In this document: in pieces, positions 44,491-52,785 of the stretch
How the letters are laid out: each line of letters opens with the position of its first letter
Position numbering within the stretch: position 1 is the first letter of the stretch
Source of the DNA: BOG-938 sp048498155
GTDB taxonomy: Bacteria; Pseudomonadota; Alphaproteobacteria; Caulobacterales; Caulobacteraceae
Length of the DNA stretch: 64,000 bases
Direction of reading: 5' to 3'
Assembly: GCA_048498155.1 (NCBI GenBank)
Contig: JBEHYN010000008.1
Coordinates: 7,600 to 71,599 of the forward strand
Notes under the pieces: generated by a model
The model's database searches: none
Told to the model about the DNA's origin: nothing
What the model saw: only the letters and a program-made list of their open reading frames with translations
Program-made: the position numbers and the translations under genes

Positions 44491-45195
44491 ATGGGAAACT
44501 GGGCGCCCAACGCAAGCCCGCAGGCCGATTCAACCCAACTGATTGCCACCTTGGGGGCCGCGCCTCTTGCGTGGACCCGGACCCGGACTGACATTGGCGG
44601 CTTGATCGACGGATTTCAATTTCATCCCGCAGCCCTGGACCGGGACGAGCAGGAGGCCCTAGCCGCATCGGTTATGGCCCTGGTCCGGGACGCGCCGTTT
44701 TACAGCCCGGCCGTGCCCGGCGGGCGTCGAATGTCGGTGGCCATCACGGGGCTCGGGCCATGGTCCTGGACCAGCGACGCGAAGGGATATCGCTATGTGG
44801 CGAGCCATCCTTCGACCGGAAGGCCCTGGCCGCCAATGCCGCCCATCCTTGCTGAGCTGTGGCGGCGCTTGGCGCCGGGCGCGCCCGATCCTGACGCCTG
44901 CCTCGTCAATCTGTATCGAGACGGCGCGCGTATGGGCCTACACCAGGACCGCGACGAACAGGACTTTTCCGTGCCTGTGCTTTCGATTTCCCTGGGAGAC
45001 AGCGCGATGTTCCGCATCGGCGGCCTCAAGCGCAGCGATCCGACCCGTTCGCTCAAGCTCTCCTCAGGCGATATCTGCCTGCTGACTGGCCCCGCGCGCC
45101 TGGCCTTTCATGGCATAGACCGGGTGATCGAGGGCTCCTCCACCGTGGTTCCCGGTGGCGGGCGGCTGAACCTGACGCTCAGACGGGCGCGCTAA
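44491..45195 (+). CDS. alkB: AlkB-family alkylated-DNA repair dioxygenase
   Basis: Fe(II)/2-oxoglutarate dioxygenase that reverses N1-methyladenine and N3-methylcytosine. The core has NLYRDGARMGLHQDRDE (the HxD iron ligands), SISLGDSAMFRIGG, GDICLLTGPARLAFHGIDRV (the distal His) and the 2OG-binding RLNLTLRRAR. The ATG at 44491 gives 234 aa; a TTG at 44602 would give the more usual length of about 197 aa, so the start is uncertain. It is divergent from dnaK and overlaps the convergent hydrolase gene by 4 bp. Confidence 0.88.
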   Translation: MGNWAPNASPQADSTQLIATLGAAPLAWTRTRTDIGGLIDGFQFHPAALDRDEQEALAASVMALVRDAPFYSPAVPGGRRMSVAITGLGPWSWTSDAKGYRYVASHPSTGRPWPPMPPILAELWRRLAPGAPDPDACLVNLYRDGARMGLHQDRDEQDFSVPVLSISLGDSAMFRIGGLKRSDPTRSLKLSSGDICLLTGPARLAFHGIDRVIEGSSTVVPGGGRLNLTLRRAR

Positions 45196-46295
45196 TAGCC
45201 CTTCCTCAGCTCGCCCACGGAACGCCCGTCCACCGTTCCTTTGGTCAGCCATTCGCGCGAGGCTTTGAACAGCAGCAGATGGTTCTTCTCCCACATGGCG
45301 TTGTGCGAGGAGCAGGCCAGGTCGATGAACACCTTGTCGTGGGAGGCCAGGGCGGCGTAGATCGCGCGCACCCGTTCCTGCGGCACCTGTCCGTCGTACT
45401 GGCCCGAAGCCAGCAGGACCGGCGTGGTCATCTTGCCGACCACGGCCCGGTCAAATCCCCAACTCGGCACGTGGGGCGCGCGCCGTCCGCCGGGGCCCCA
45501 GGAGGCCCCTTCCGGATCGGAATTGCGCAACTCAGTCCAGATCGCCGCCGCCGTTTCCGGCGCGTACTGACCCGGGCAGGGCGCCTGCATGTCCCACTTG
45601 GCCTTGAAGTCGGCCTGGGACTGAAAGTCCATGGGCGGCGTATTGGCCGGACGAATGTCGCCCCCTTCGCGGGTGAGGGCCGGCGCCAGCAGAACCAGGC
45701 GGGAAACCTTGTCCGGATGCTGGGCGGTATAGCCGCCCGCGCGCGGTCCGCCCTGGGACCATCCGATCAGGACCACCCGCTTCACATGTTTCTGCGCGCG
45801 CAGGTGATCGACCACCACGTCGATGTCGGTCCAATCGGACTGAATGGTGGTGATCGGGCCCTTGAACGACGCCTCGCAAGGGGCCGGCAGCCTGGCCGGG
45901 ATCATTTGCGCCTGTTGCTCGCGTGACAGGTTGCACGGATCATTCATGGGCGCTGGGCGGCTGGAGCGGCCATAGCCCTCCATGTCCATGGAAAACACGT
46001 CAAATCCGGCTCGAGCCAGATAGGCCATCCAGCTGAAGTCCCTGTAGGGCACGTCAAAGGCGACTTCGGCGGGCGTGCCCGCGCCATGGACGAACAGCAC
46101 CACCCCGCGCCCGGAGCCCTTGACCTTGGACGAGACCACTTCGCGTACATAGATCTTGGCCCCGCCCGGCGTCGGCGCCACGGCGGCGGATTCAATGCGG
46201 ATGGCGTGGTCGATGCGCACGATCTTGCCGGACGCGGCGTTGGCGACCGACGCGGCGAGCAGGCTGGCGGCCAGGGCGGCCAGGGTCGTCTTCAT
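45192..46295 (-). CDS. Secreted alpha/beta-hydrolase
   Basis: Exported hydrolase of 367 aa with a signal peptide cleaved after SVANA. The fold shows the oxyanion region FVHGAGTP, the nucleophile elbow GWSQGG (Ser), a candidate Asp in ASGQYDGQVP, and the catalytic His in SSHNAMW. Substrate is unknown; the sequence resembles periplasmic esterase or peptidase-like proteins. It is downstream of hemW on the same strand, separated by about 30 bp. Confidence 0.85.
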   Translation of the reverse strand: MKTTLAALAASLLAASVANAASGKIVRIDHAIRIESAAVAPTPGGAKIYVREVVSSKVKGSGRGVVLFVHGAGTPAEVAFDVPYRDFSWMAYLARAGFDVFSMDMEGYGRSSRPAPMNDPCNLSREQQAQMIPARLPAPCEASFKGPITTIQSDWTDIDVVVDHLRAQKHVKRVVLIGWSQGGPRAGGYTAQHPDKVSRLVLLAPALTREGGDIRPANTPPMDFQSQADFKAKWDMQAPCPGQYAPETAAAIWTELRNSDPEGASWGPGGRRAPHVPSWGFDRAVVGKMTTPVLLASGQYDGQVPQERVRAIYAALASHDKVFIDLACSSHNAMWEKNHLLLFKASREWLTKGTVDGRSVGELRKGY

Positions 46296-46327
46296 GGCGT
46301 TTCCTCGAACTTGTTGTTGGACGAAGG

Positions 46328-47479
46328 CTAGTCCGAGGCGGCCAGCTCGGCAATCACGCGGTCCAGTACGAGGCGCCCGGCCGGGGTCGCGTAAAGGCGG
46401 GCCTCGTTTGCTTGGATAAGGCCGGCTTGGACCAGATCGGAAAGGGCGCTCATGGGCAGGGGCGCAAGATCGGTCCGAAGCACGCCCTCGTCGATGCGCA
46501 GACCCATGAGCAGGCGCTCTTCGGCGGCCTCCTGCTCGGTGAGGGTGTCGCGGCCCTCCAGGCCGTGGCCGACCGCCCGCACCACCGCCAGATAATCGTC
46601 GATCTTGGGGAAGGTCTGCGTCGCTGCCCGCCCGGCCGCCCCGGTGATCCGCCCATGGGCTCCGGGGCCGACGCCCAGATAGTCCTCGCCTCGCCAGTAG
46701 ACGAGGTTGTGCCGACTGCGCGCGGCGATCCCGCGCGCGTGGTTGGAGACCTCATAGGCGTCAAAGCCCGCCGCGCTGAGCACCGCCTGGGTGACTTCGT
46801 AGAGCTCGGCCGCCAGATCGGGCTCGGCGGGGGCGAAGGATTTGCGCCGAACCGCGCGGTCAAAAGCCGTGCCTGGCTCGATGGTCAGCTGATAGGGCGA
46901 GACGTGTTCGGGTCCGAGCGCCAGGGCCTCGCGAAGCGTTGCGGTCCAGGCGGCGGCGGATTGGCCCGGCAGGGCGTAGATCAGGTCCAACGACAAGCGC
47001 TCAAAGGCCTTGCCGGCCAACTCCGCCGCCCGGCGGGCCTCCGCCGCGCCGTGGTTGCGGCCTAGGAACTTGAGGGACGCGTCGTCCAGGGCCTGAACAC
47101 CCAGGGACAGGCGGTTGACCCCCGCCTGGGCGAAGGCGGCGAAACGCCCGGCTTCCGCGTCGGTGGGGTTGGCCTCCAGGGTGATCTCAAGGTTGCTTTC
47201 TGCGGGCCACAACGCCTTGGCCTCGTCGATCAGCCGCGCAATCCAGGCCGGATCGGCCAGGGAGGGCGTGCCGCCGCCAAAGAATATCGACACCAGGCGG
47301 CGGGGGCCGATCATTCGCGCCTGAGCCCGCAGGTCGGCCAGGATCGCCTCGCCCAAGGCCGCGGATTCCCCCGTTCGCCGGTCCAGGGCGACATTGAAGT
47401 CGCAATAGGGGCAGATGCGCGCGCAATAGGGCCAATGGACGTAGAGGCCGAGCGGAGCGGGGTTTGAGCCAAGCGACAT
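46328..47479 (-). CDS. hemW: HemW-type radical SAM protein
   Basis: Radical SAM protein of the HemW/HemN-like family, 383 aa. The cluster motif is CARICPYC (CxxxCxxC), followed by SIFFGGGTPSLADP. It has the C-terminal HemW domain but lacks the long N-terminal extension and conserved residues of true oxygen-independent CPO, so haem chaperone activity is more likely than coproporphyrinogen oxidation. It lies downstream of rdgB on the same strand. Confidence 0.92.
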   Translation of the reverse strand: MSLGSNPAPLGLYVHWPYCARICPYCDFNVALDRRTGESAALGEAILADLRAQARMIGPRRLVSIFFGGGTPSLADPAWIARLIDEAKALWPAESNLEITLEANPTDAEAGRFAAFAQAGVNRLSLGVQALDDASLKFLGRNHGAAEARRAAELAGKAFERLSLDLIYALPGQSAAAWTATLREALALGPEHVSPYQLTIEPGTAFDRAVRRKSFAPAEPDLAAELYEVTQAVLSAAGFDAYEVSNHARGIAARSRHNLVYWRGEDYLGVGPGAHGRITGAAGRAATQTFPKIDDYLAVVRAVGHGLEGRDTLTEQEAAEERLLMGLRIDEGVLRTDLAPLPMSALSDLVQAGLIQANEARLYATPAGRLVLDRVIAELAASD

Positions 47480-47500
47480 TGGCTATGACCGCTCTGTTAT

Positions 47501-47596
47501 CCGCTCATTCCCGCGGAAGTGGGAACCCAGTGAGTACCGCGACCGGCGGCGCTGGACTGGAAAGTCCTGGGTCCCCGCTTCCGCGGGGATGAGCGG
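47501..47596. repeat. REPIN-like inverted repeat
   Basis: Outer arms CCGCTCATTCCCGCGGAAG and CTTCCGCGGGGATGAGCGG enclose GGGAACCCAG / CTGGGTCCCC. It lies in the hemW-rdgB spacer and belongs with the copies at 24416, 24796 and 52743. Confidence 0.7.
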
Positions 47597-47636
47597 GAGG
47601 GAATGTTGGACCGAATGATCTAAATGCCCATGGGTT

Positions 47637-48242
47637 CTAGTCAAACAGGGCCGCCTTCAACTTGGCGAAGGCCAGGGCGCGGTGGCTGATGGCGTCCTTG
47701 GCCTGGGGCTCCATCTCACCGAAGGTCAGGCCGCCGCCGGCGGGGACAAAGATCGGGTCATAGCCAAAGCCGCGCGTTCCCCTGGGCGGGAAGGTCAGGG
47801 TCCCGTCCACGCGCCCTTCCACCACCACGCAGGGTCCCTCATCCGGCCAGGCCACGGCCAGGGCGCAGGTGAACCAGGCGCTTGCGTCGTCCGATCCGGT
47901 TTCCTCGAAGCGCTCGGCCACCTTGTCGATGGCGGCGGCGAAATCCTTGTCCGGCCCAGCCCAGCGAGCGGAAAAAATGCCCGGCGCGCCGTCCAGCGCG
48001 GCGACCGACAGGCCGGAATCGTCAGCCAGGGCGATCAGGCCGCTGGCCTTCGCGGCGGCGCGCGCCTTGAGCAGGGCGTTGCCGACAAAGGTCGATTCCG
48101 TCTCATCCGGCTCGTCCAGACCCAGGGCGCCTGCCGCGACCACGTCGAAGCGCCCCTCCAACAGGGCCGCCAGCTCGCGCGCCTTGCCGGGATTATGGGT
48201 GGCGGCCACGATGCGCTTGCCGCGCGGCAGGTTCAGCGGCAT
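47637..48242 (-). CDS. rdgB: dITP/XTP pyrophosphatase
   Basis: Nucleotide-pool sanitising enzyme that removes deaminated purine NTPs. The 201-aa protein has ATHNPGKARELAALL at the N-terminus, ADDSGLSVAALDGAPGIFSARW and GFGYDPIFVP, all of the HAM1/RdgB type. The start ATG at 48242 leaves an 81-bp spacer to the divergent glycerate kinase. Confidence 0.96.
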   Translation of the reverse strand: MPLNLPRGKRIVAATHNPGKARELAALLEGRFDVVAAGALGLDEPDETESTFVGNALLKARAAAKASGLIALADDSGLSVAALDGAPGIFSARWAGPDKDFAAAIDKVAERFEETGSDDASAWFTCALAVAWPDEGPCVVVEGRVDGTLTFPPRGTRGFGYDPIFVPAGGGLTFGEMEPQAKDAISHRALAFAKLKAALFD

Positions 48243-48323
48243 ATCGATCTTCCTCCGGGAGGCTCCATTGACCTTGTTCTACGCCGCCGCCGCGCGGTTC
48301 GCACCTAAGGCCGGCGCCTGCCC

Positions 48324-49217
48324 ATGAGCGAAGCTGTCCGCAGCCTGATGGCCGAGCACGTTCTGCCGGAGTCCTACGCCGAGATCGTCACGGCGGTCCA
48401 CCGGCCGATAGCCGCCCACCTGACTGCCCTGCGCGCCAAGGCCGGCAAACCCATCGTCGTGGGCCTGTGCGGCACCCAGGCCAGCGGAAAGACCACCTTG
48501 GCGGCCTTCCTCAAGGGTCTGTTGCAGGAGGGCGGGCTGAAGGCTGAAGTCCTGGCCATCGACGACCTGTACTTGAGCAAGGAACGGCGCCAGGCCCTGG
48601 CGGCCGAGGTCCACCCCCTGTTCATCACCCGCGGCCCCCCCGGCACCCACGATGTGGCCCTGGGCCATCAGGTGCTCGATGTGCTGACCGGAAAGAGCCC
48701 GCCCGGCGACGTGCGCATGCCCCATTTCGACAAGGCGGCCGACACCCTGGCCCCGCTCGACGCCTGGCGCCCGCTGGACGGGGCGGTGGATGTGGTGCTG
48801 TTCGAGGGCTGGTGCGTGGGCGGCAAGCCCCAGGCCGAGGCGCTGTTGGCCGAACCGATCAACGACCTGGAGCGCACGCGTGACCCGGACGGAGTCTGGC
48901 GCCGTTACGTCAATGACCGCCTGGGCAGCGACTATGCCGCGCTCTTTGCCCGGATCGACAGCCTCTTGATGCTCAAGGCGCCCGATTTCGACGCCGTGTT
49001 CGAGTGGCGGTCCCTGCAGGAAAAGAAGCTAGGCGACAAGCTGAAGGCCCAAGGCGGCCTGAACGACGGGCGCAAAATCATGACCCCCGACGAGCTGCGC
49101 GTGTTTCTGGCGCATTATCAACGCCTGACTGAGTGGATCTTGTCCGAAATGCCGGGCAGGGCGGATATTTTGGTGACGCTGGAGCGGGACCACACGGTGA
49201 GCGGGTTAAGGCTCTGA
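48324..49217 (+). CDS. Glycerate kinase (plant/fungal GLYK type)
   Basis: P-loop kinase of 297 aa with Walker A GTQASGKTT and the GLYK-type motifs AIDDLYL, RGPPGTHD and FEGWCVG. It probably phosphorylates D-glycerate to 3-phosphoglycerate, feeding photorespiratory-type salvage into glycolysis. It begins upstream of the first copy of the structured repeat. Substrate is inferred from the motif set; panthothenate or uridine-kinase-like proteins share the Walker A. Confidence 0.8.
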   Translation: MSEAVRSLMAEHVLPESYAEIVTAVHRPIAAHLTALRAKAGKPIVVGLCGTQASGKTTLAAFLKGLLQEGGLKAEVLAIDDLYLSKERRQALAAEVHPLFITRGPPGTHDVALGHQVLDVLTGKSPPGDVRMPHFDKAADTLAPLDAWRPLDGAVDVVLFEGWCVGGKPQAEALLAEPINDLERTRDPDGVWRRYVNDRLGSDYAALFARIDSLLMLKAPDFDAVFEWRSLQEKKLGDKLKAQGGLNDGRKIMTPDELRVFLAHYQRLTEWILSEMPGRADILVTLERDHTVSGLRL

Positions 49218-49219
49218 CT

Positions 49220-49418
49220 CCCTTCCCCCATCAAGGGGGAAGGGGCTCCTTATTCTGAACCCGCCGCCACCGCCCCATTGATCGCACGGCGAGTCTGCTT
49301 TCGAAGGGCCCGGCCCCGTCAAGGATGGCCGAAGGCCACCGCTACGCGGCGGCGCTATGCGCCGTCCTTGACTGGACCCGGCCTTCGAAAAATCATTCCA
49401 TCATGCGAACAACGGCGG
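49220..49418 (+). repeat. Dispersed structured repeat, copy 1
   Basis: Begins with a CTTCCCCC-ATCA-AGGGGGAAG hairpin 3 bp after the glycerate kinase stop, then CTCCTTATTCTGAA, then a long imperfect inverted repeat: left arm TTTCGAAG..CCCGTCAAGGA (about 49299-49325), right arm TCCTTGAC..GGCCTTCGAAA (about 49363-49390), and a shared tail ATCATTCCA. The loop between the arms differs completely from copy 2. Starts and ends are judged by similarity to the copy at 52531. The first hairpin probably ends glycerate kinase transcription. Confidence 0.75.
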
Positions 49419-49499
49419 GGAATGAGCGGAAGCTGATGACCGCTGATCGGGCCGGAACGGGATCACGACGCGGGTCGTGAATTTAGGATGGGGGGCTTA

Positions 49500-49793
49500 A
49501 TGAAGAACAGGTCGAACGGAAAGCTTGCGCTTCTCTTCCCCTTAGGTTTCGCCCTGATCATCGCCTCGACAATTATTGCCGATGTTACTAACCGGATGGG
49601 GGCTGTCGAGCTCGGCATTTTCGCCATAGGACTGGTTCTGGTAACCGTGGGCGGCTGGTTCGTTAACCGCGCCATTTATGGGTGGTATGGGCAACTCTTT
49701 GGGATGTTTACGGACAAGGCGAAGGCCCCGCCGGGGACCATCGGCAGTCGGGGGGATCTCGTTTTGCAAAAGCATGAGGACGAGGCGGACTAA
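49500..49793 (+). CDS. Small membrane protein of unknown function
   Basis: Protein of 97 aa with two transmembrane helices (LALLFPLGFALIIASTIIA and GIFAIGLVLVTVGGWFVN) and a charged C-terminal tail ending DLVLQKHEDEAD. The start MKNRS at 49500 is likely; a GGATGGGGGG-rich stretch precedes it. Its codon use is less GC-biased than its neighbours. It lies between the first structured repeat and convergent rph. I do not recognise a family. Confidence 0.6.
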   Translation: MKNRSNGKLALLFPLGFALIIASTIIADVTNRMGAVELGIFAIGLVLVTVGGWFVNRAIYGWYGQLFGMFTDKAKAPPGTIGSRGDLVLQKHEDEAD

Positions 49794-49841
49794 TTTACTT
49801 TCCGCTCGTTCCCCGGTTTCCTTGGCGATGGGAGGAGGCCG

Positions 49842-50555
49842 TTAAGCCGTCGCCGCCCTCTGCAGTTCCAGCAACTCACCCACCCCCTTGCGGGCCAAAT
49901 CAAACAAAGCCTCAAACTCCGATCTGGAAAACCCGCGCTTCTCCCCCGTCGCCTGGAGCTCCACGATATCGCCCGAACCGGTCAGGACGAAGTTGGAGTC
50001 GGCCTCAGCGTCGGAGTCCTCCTCATAGTCCAGGTCCAGCACCGCAACGCCTTGGTGCACGCCGCAGGACACCGCCGCCACTTGGTCCAGGATCGGGTCA
50101 GTTTTGATCACGCCTTCGGTCAACAAATAGCGCGTGGCTAGGCGCAGGGCGACCCAGGCGCCGGTGATGGCCGCCGTGCGGGTGCCGCCGTCGGCCTGGA
50201 CCACGTCGCAGTCGATGGTGATCTGCCGTTCGCCTAGGGCTTTCAGGTCGATGATCGCGCGCATGGAGCGGCCGATCAGGCGCTGAATCTCCTGGGTGCG
50301 GCCCGTTTGCTTGCCCGAAGCCGCCTCGCGCCGGCCCCGGGTGTGGGTGGCGCGGGGCAGCATGCCGTATTCGGCGGTGACCCAACCCTGGCCCTTGCCG
50401 CGCAGAAATCCGGGCACGCCCTCTTCCACGCTGGCGGTGACCAGCACCTTGGTGTGGCCAAAGGACACCAGGCATGAGCCCTCCGCATAGCGGTTGACCT
50501 GGACCTCCAGGGTGACGGGACGCAGCGCATCGGGCGCTCGTTCAGATGGACGCAT
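49842..50555 (-). CDS. rph: Ribonuclease PH
   Basis: Phosphorolytic exoribonuclease that trims the 3' ends of tRNA precursors. The 237-aa hexamer subunit has MRPSERAPDALRPV (N-terminal), VTAEYGMLPRATHTRGRREA and QADGGTRTAAITGAW, all standard RNase PH motifs. It is divergent from hrcA with a 93-bp spacer. Confidence 0.97.
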   Translation of the reverse strand: MRPSERAPDALRPVTLEVQVNRYAEGSCLVSFGHTKVLVTASVEEGVPGFLRGKGQGWVTAEYGMLPRATHTRGRREAASGKQTGRTQEIQRLIGRSMRAIIDLKALGERQITIDCDVVQADGGTRTAAITGAWVALRLATRYLLTEGVIKTDPILDQVAAVSCGVHQGVAVLDLDYEEDSDAEADSNFVLTGSGDIVELQATGEKRGFSRSEFEALFDLARKGVGELLELQRAATA

Positions 50556-50648
50556 GGCGGAAAGCTTCTTTCGGGCGTTTAAGAGGGTGCAATGCGCGGC
50601 TTGCGTGGGCGCAGGCGGCGCTTATCCTAAATGCTGGACACAACGTCC

Positions 50649-51770
50649 ATGACCAGTTTTCAAGGAATTCCTTCGGGACGCATGGCGAATTTCCTTTCCC
50701 CCGGCGCGGGCGCGCCCGTCCCGATCGGTCCCACGCTGGGCCAGCTCGACGAGCGCGCCAGGGATATTTTCCGCCGGATCGTGGAATCCTACCTGGAAAC
50801 GGGCGATCCGGTGGGCTCGCGCACCATTTCGCGCGGGGGCGTTGCCCTGTCGCCCGCCTCCATCCGCAACACCATGCAGGACTTGGCGCAGTTGGGCCTT
50901 TTGGGCGCGCCCCATTCCAGCTCCGGGCGCATGCCGACCCATATGGGCCTGCGCCTGTTCGTGGACGGCCTGCTGGAAGTGGGCGACCTGGGCGACGATG
51001 AACGCCAGCAGATCGAAACGCGCCTGGCCGGGCGCGGGCGAAACTTTCAGGACGCCCTGGACGAAGCTTCATCGCTGTTGTCGGGCCTGGCGGGCGGCGC
51101 CGGAGTGGTGATGGCGCCGGCGCGCGATGCTGGGGTCAAGCACGTGGAGTTTGTGGCGCTGGGCCCCGATCAGGCCCTGGCCGTGATGGTGTTCGAGGAC
51201 GGCCAGGTGGAGAACCGCCTGATGCGCCGCTCCGCCGGCATGACGCCCTCGGCCCTGCAGGAGGCCTCCAACTTCCTCAATTCCCGCATCCTCGGGCGCA
51301 CGCTTCTTGAAGCCAAGGCCGAGATTCGCGGGGAGCTGGACCGCGCCAAGCGCGAACTGGACACGACGGCCGCCCGGTTGGTGGAGGATGGCTTGGCCGC
51401 CTGGGGCGGGGGCGAGGACGCCGACCGGGCCCTGATCGTGCGCGGCCGCGCCAACCTGCTGGATGATCGTTCGGCCCTGGAAGACCTGGAGCGGGTGCGC
51501 ATGCTGTTCGACGACCTCGAGCAGAAGGAACAGCTGATCGGGCTGCTGGACGATGTGCGCGAAGCGGAGGGCGTGCGGATATTTATCGGCGCCGAAACGC
51601 GGCTTTTTTCTTTGTCGGGTTCCGCTGTGATCGCGGCGCCCTATATGAACGGCCGACAGAAGGTGGTCGGGGCGATCGGCGTGATCGGACCGGCGCGTTT
51701 GAACTATGCCCGCATTATCCCGTTGGTGGACTACACCGCCCGGGTGCTCGGGCGGATGCTTGAGACTTAA
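50649..51770 (+). CDS. hrcA: Heat-inducible transcription repressor HrcA
   Basis: Repressor of chaperone genes that binds CIRCE. The N-terminal winged helix reads LDERARDIFRRIVESYLETGDPVGSRTIS, followed by the HrcA core LSPASIRNTMQDLAQLG and the C-terminal GAF-like domain. The start is uncertain: ATG at 50649 (373 aa) is used here; 50631 and 50682 are in frame. It is followed 12 bp later by grpE. I found no CIRCE inverted repeat in the hrcA spacer. Confidence 0.93.
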   Translation: MTSFQGIPSGRMANFLSPGAGAPVPIGPTLGQLDERARDIFRRIVESYLETGDPVGSRTISRGGVALSPASIRNTMQDLAQLGLLGAPHSSSGRMPTHMGLRLFVDGLLEVGDLGDDERQQIETRLAGRGRNFQDALDEASSLLSGLAGGAGVVMAPARDAGVKHVEFVALGPDQALAVMVFEDGQVENRLMRRSAGMTPSALQEASNFLNSRILGRTLLEAKAEIRGELDRAKRELDTTAARLVEDGLAAWGGGEDADRALIVRGRANLLDDRSALEDLERVRMLFDDLEQKEQLIGLLDDVREAEGVRIFIGAETRLFSLSGSAVIAAPYMNGRQKVVGAIGVIGPARLNYARIIPLVDYTARVLGRMLET

Positions 51771-51782
51771 GAGGACCAGACC

Positions 51783-52388
51783 ATGACCGATGATTTCGCG
51801 CCGGACGACGGCGGCATCTCGGAGGAAGAGGCGGAATTCGATGTCGCCGAGGCGCTTGAGACGTTGCAGGCGGAAAACGCCGCCCTGCGCGATCAGGCCC
51901 TGCGCTATGCCGCCGAGGCCGAGAACACCAAGCGCCGGGCCGAGCGCGAGGCCAATGACGCGCGCGCCTTCGCCATCCAGAAATTCGCCCGCGACCTGCT
52001 GGGCGTGGCCGACAACCTGTCGCGCGCCCTGCAGCACGCGCCGCGCGAGGATGCGGACCCGGTGGTCAAGACCTTCGTGCTCGGCATCGAAATGACCGAC
52101 AAGGAACTGGCCCAGGCGTTCGAGCGCAACGGCCTGAAAAAGATCGACCCGGCCAAGGGCGCCAAGTTCGACCCCAATGTGCACCAGGCCATGATGGAGC
52201 AGGAGGCCCCCGACGTGGACCCCGGTTCGGTGGTTCAGTCCGTGCAGGTCGGCTTTGAGCTTTATGGGCGCGTGGTGCGCCCGGCCATGGTGGTGGTCGC
52301 GGCCAAGACGGCGGCGGGGAAGGCGCCGGCCAATGGCTACGCTGCGGCGGAGACGGATGCCGGCGGGGCGGTGGATACCAAGGCTTAA
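51783..52388 (+). CDS. grpE: Nucleotide exchange factor GrpE
   Basis: Cofactor that releases ADP from DnaK. The 201-aa protein has an acidic start, a long coiled coil (about residues 20-75, EALETLQAENAALRDQALRYAAEAENTKRR) and the C-terminal beta domain (KFDPNVHQAMMEQEA, VGFELYGRVVRPAMVVV). It pairs with hrcA in the usual order. Confidence 0.97.
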   Translation: MTDDFAPDDGGISEEEAEFDVAEALETLQAENAALRDQALRYAAEAENTKRRAEREANDARAFAIQKFARDLLGVADNLSRALQHAPREDADPVVKTFVLGIEMTDKELAQAFERNGLKKIDPAKGAKFDPNVHQAMMEQEAPDVDPGSVVQSVQVGFELYGRVVRPAMVVVAAKTAAGKAPANGYAAAETDAGGAVDTKA

Positions 52389-52530
52389 AATAGAAGCGCT
52401 CCCCCTCCCCCTCGATGGGGGAAGGGTTGGGGATGGGGGTGGACGCGCAGTGGGCTCCAAATGGTCGCAAGAGGCGGCGCCGCCTCCTGCTCCCCTTCCT
52501 GAAACCTCTTGCCTCCACCCCCATCCCCGC
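52389..52530. other. grpE-downstream spacer with GC-rich hairpins
   Basis: Contains CCCTCCCCCTCGATGGGGGAAGGG shortly after the grpE stop, a strong stem that probably terminates hrcA-grpE, and a CCACCCCCATCCCC inverted copy further on. No gene is seen. Confidence 0.55.
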
Positions 52531-52724
52531 CCTCCCCCATCGAGGGGGAAGGATGCCTTATTCTGAATCCTCAGCCCCCCCGCCGCTCGCATGGCGAGTC
52601 TGCTTTCGAACGGCCCGGCCCCGTCAAGGACGCCGCTACGCGTCGCCGCGATGCGGTCGGCAAAGCCGATCCTTGACCGGACCAGGCCTTCGAAACATCA
52701 TTCCACCATGCGATCAACGGCGGA
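52531..52724 (+). repeat. Dispersed structured repeat, copy 2
   Basis: Same order of blocks as copy 1: CTCCCCCATCGAGGGGGA hairpin, CCTTATTCTGAA, TCTGCTTTCGAACGGCCCGGCC..GTCAAGGA left arm (about 52599-52630), TCCTTGACCGGACC..GGCCTTCGAAA right arm (about 52668-52695) and ATCATTCCACCATGCGATCAACGGCGG. The arms are conserved, the loop is not. An ORF spans it, but the reading differs between the two copies, so it is treated as non-coding. Confidence 0.75.
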
Positions 52725-52742
52725 CTGAGCGCCTTACTTTTC

Positions 52743-52778
52743 CACCGCTCATCCCGGCCTTCGCCGGGATGAGCGGTG
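52743..52778. repeat. REP-like perfect palindrome
   Basis: A 36-nt perfect palindrome: CACCGCTCATCCCGGC, loop CTTC, then GCCGGGATGAGCGGTG. It lies 8 bp beyond the moeB stop and may end that transcript. It shares its arms with the elements at 24416 and 24796. Confidence 0.75.
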
Positions 52779-52785
52779 GGTAGGG

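Noticed and set aside
52415..52783. 122-codon plus-strand frame in the repeat region.
   Set aside because: It runs through the second structured repeat and the REP palindrome. The reading differs from the corresponding part of copy 1. Treated as non-coding.
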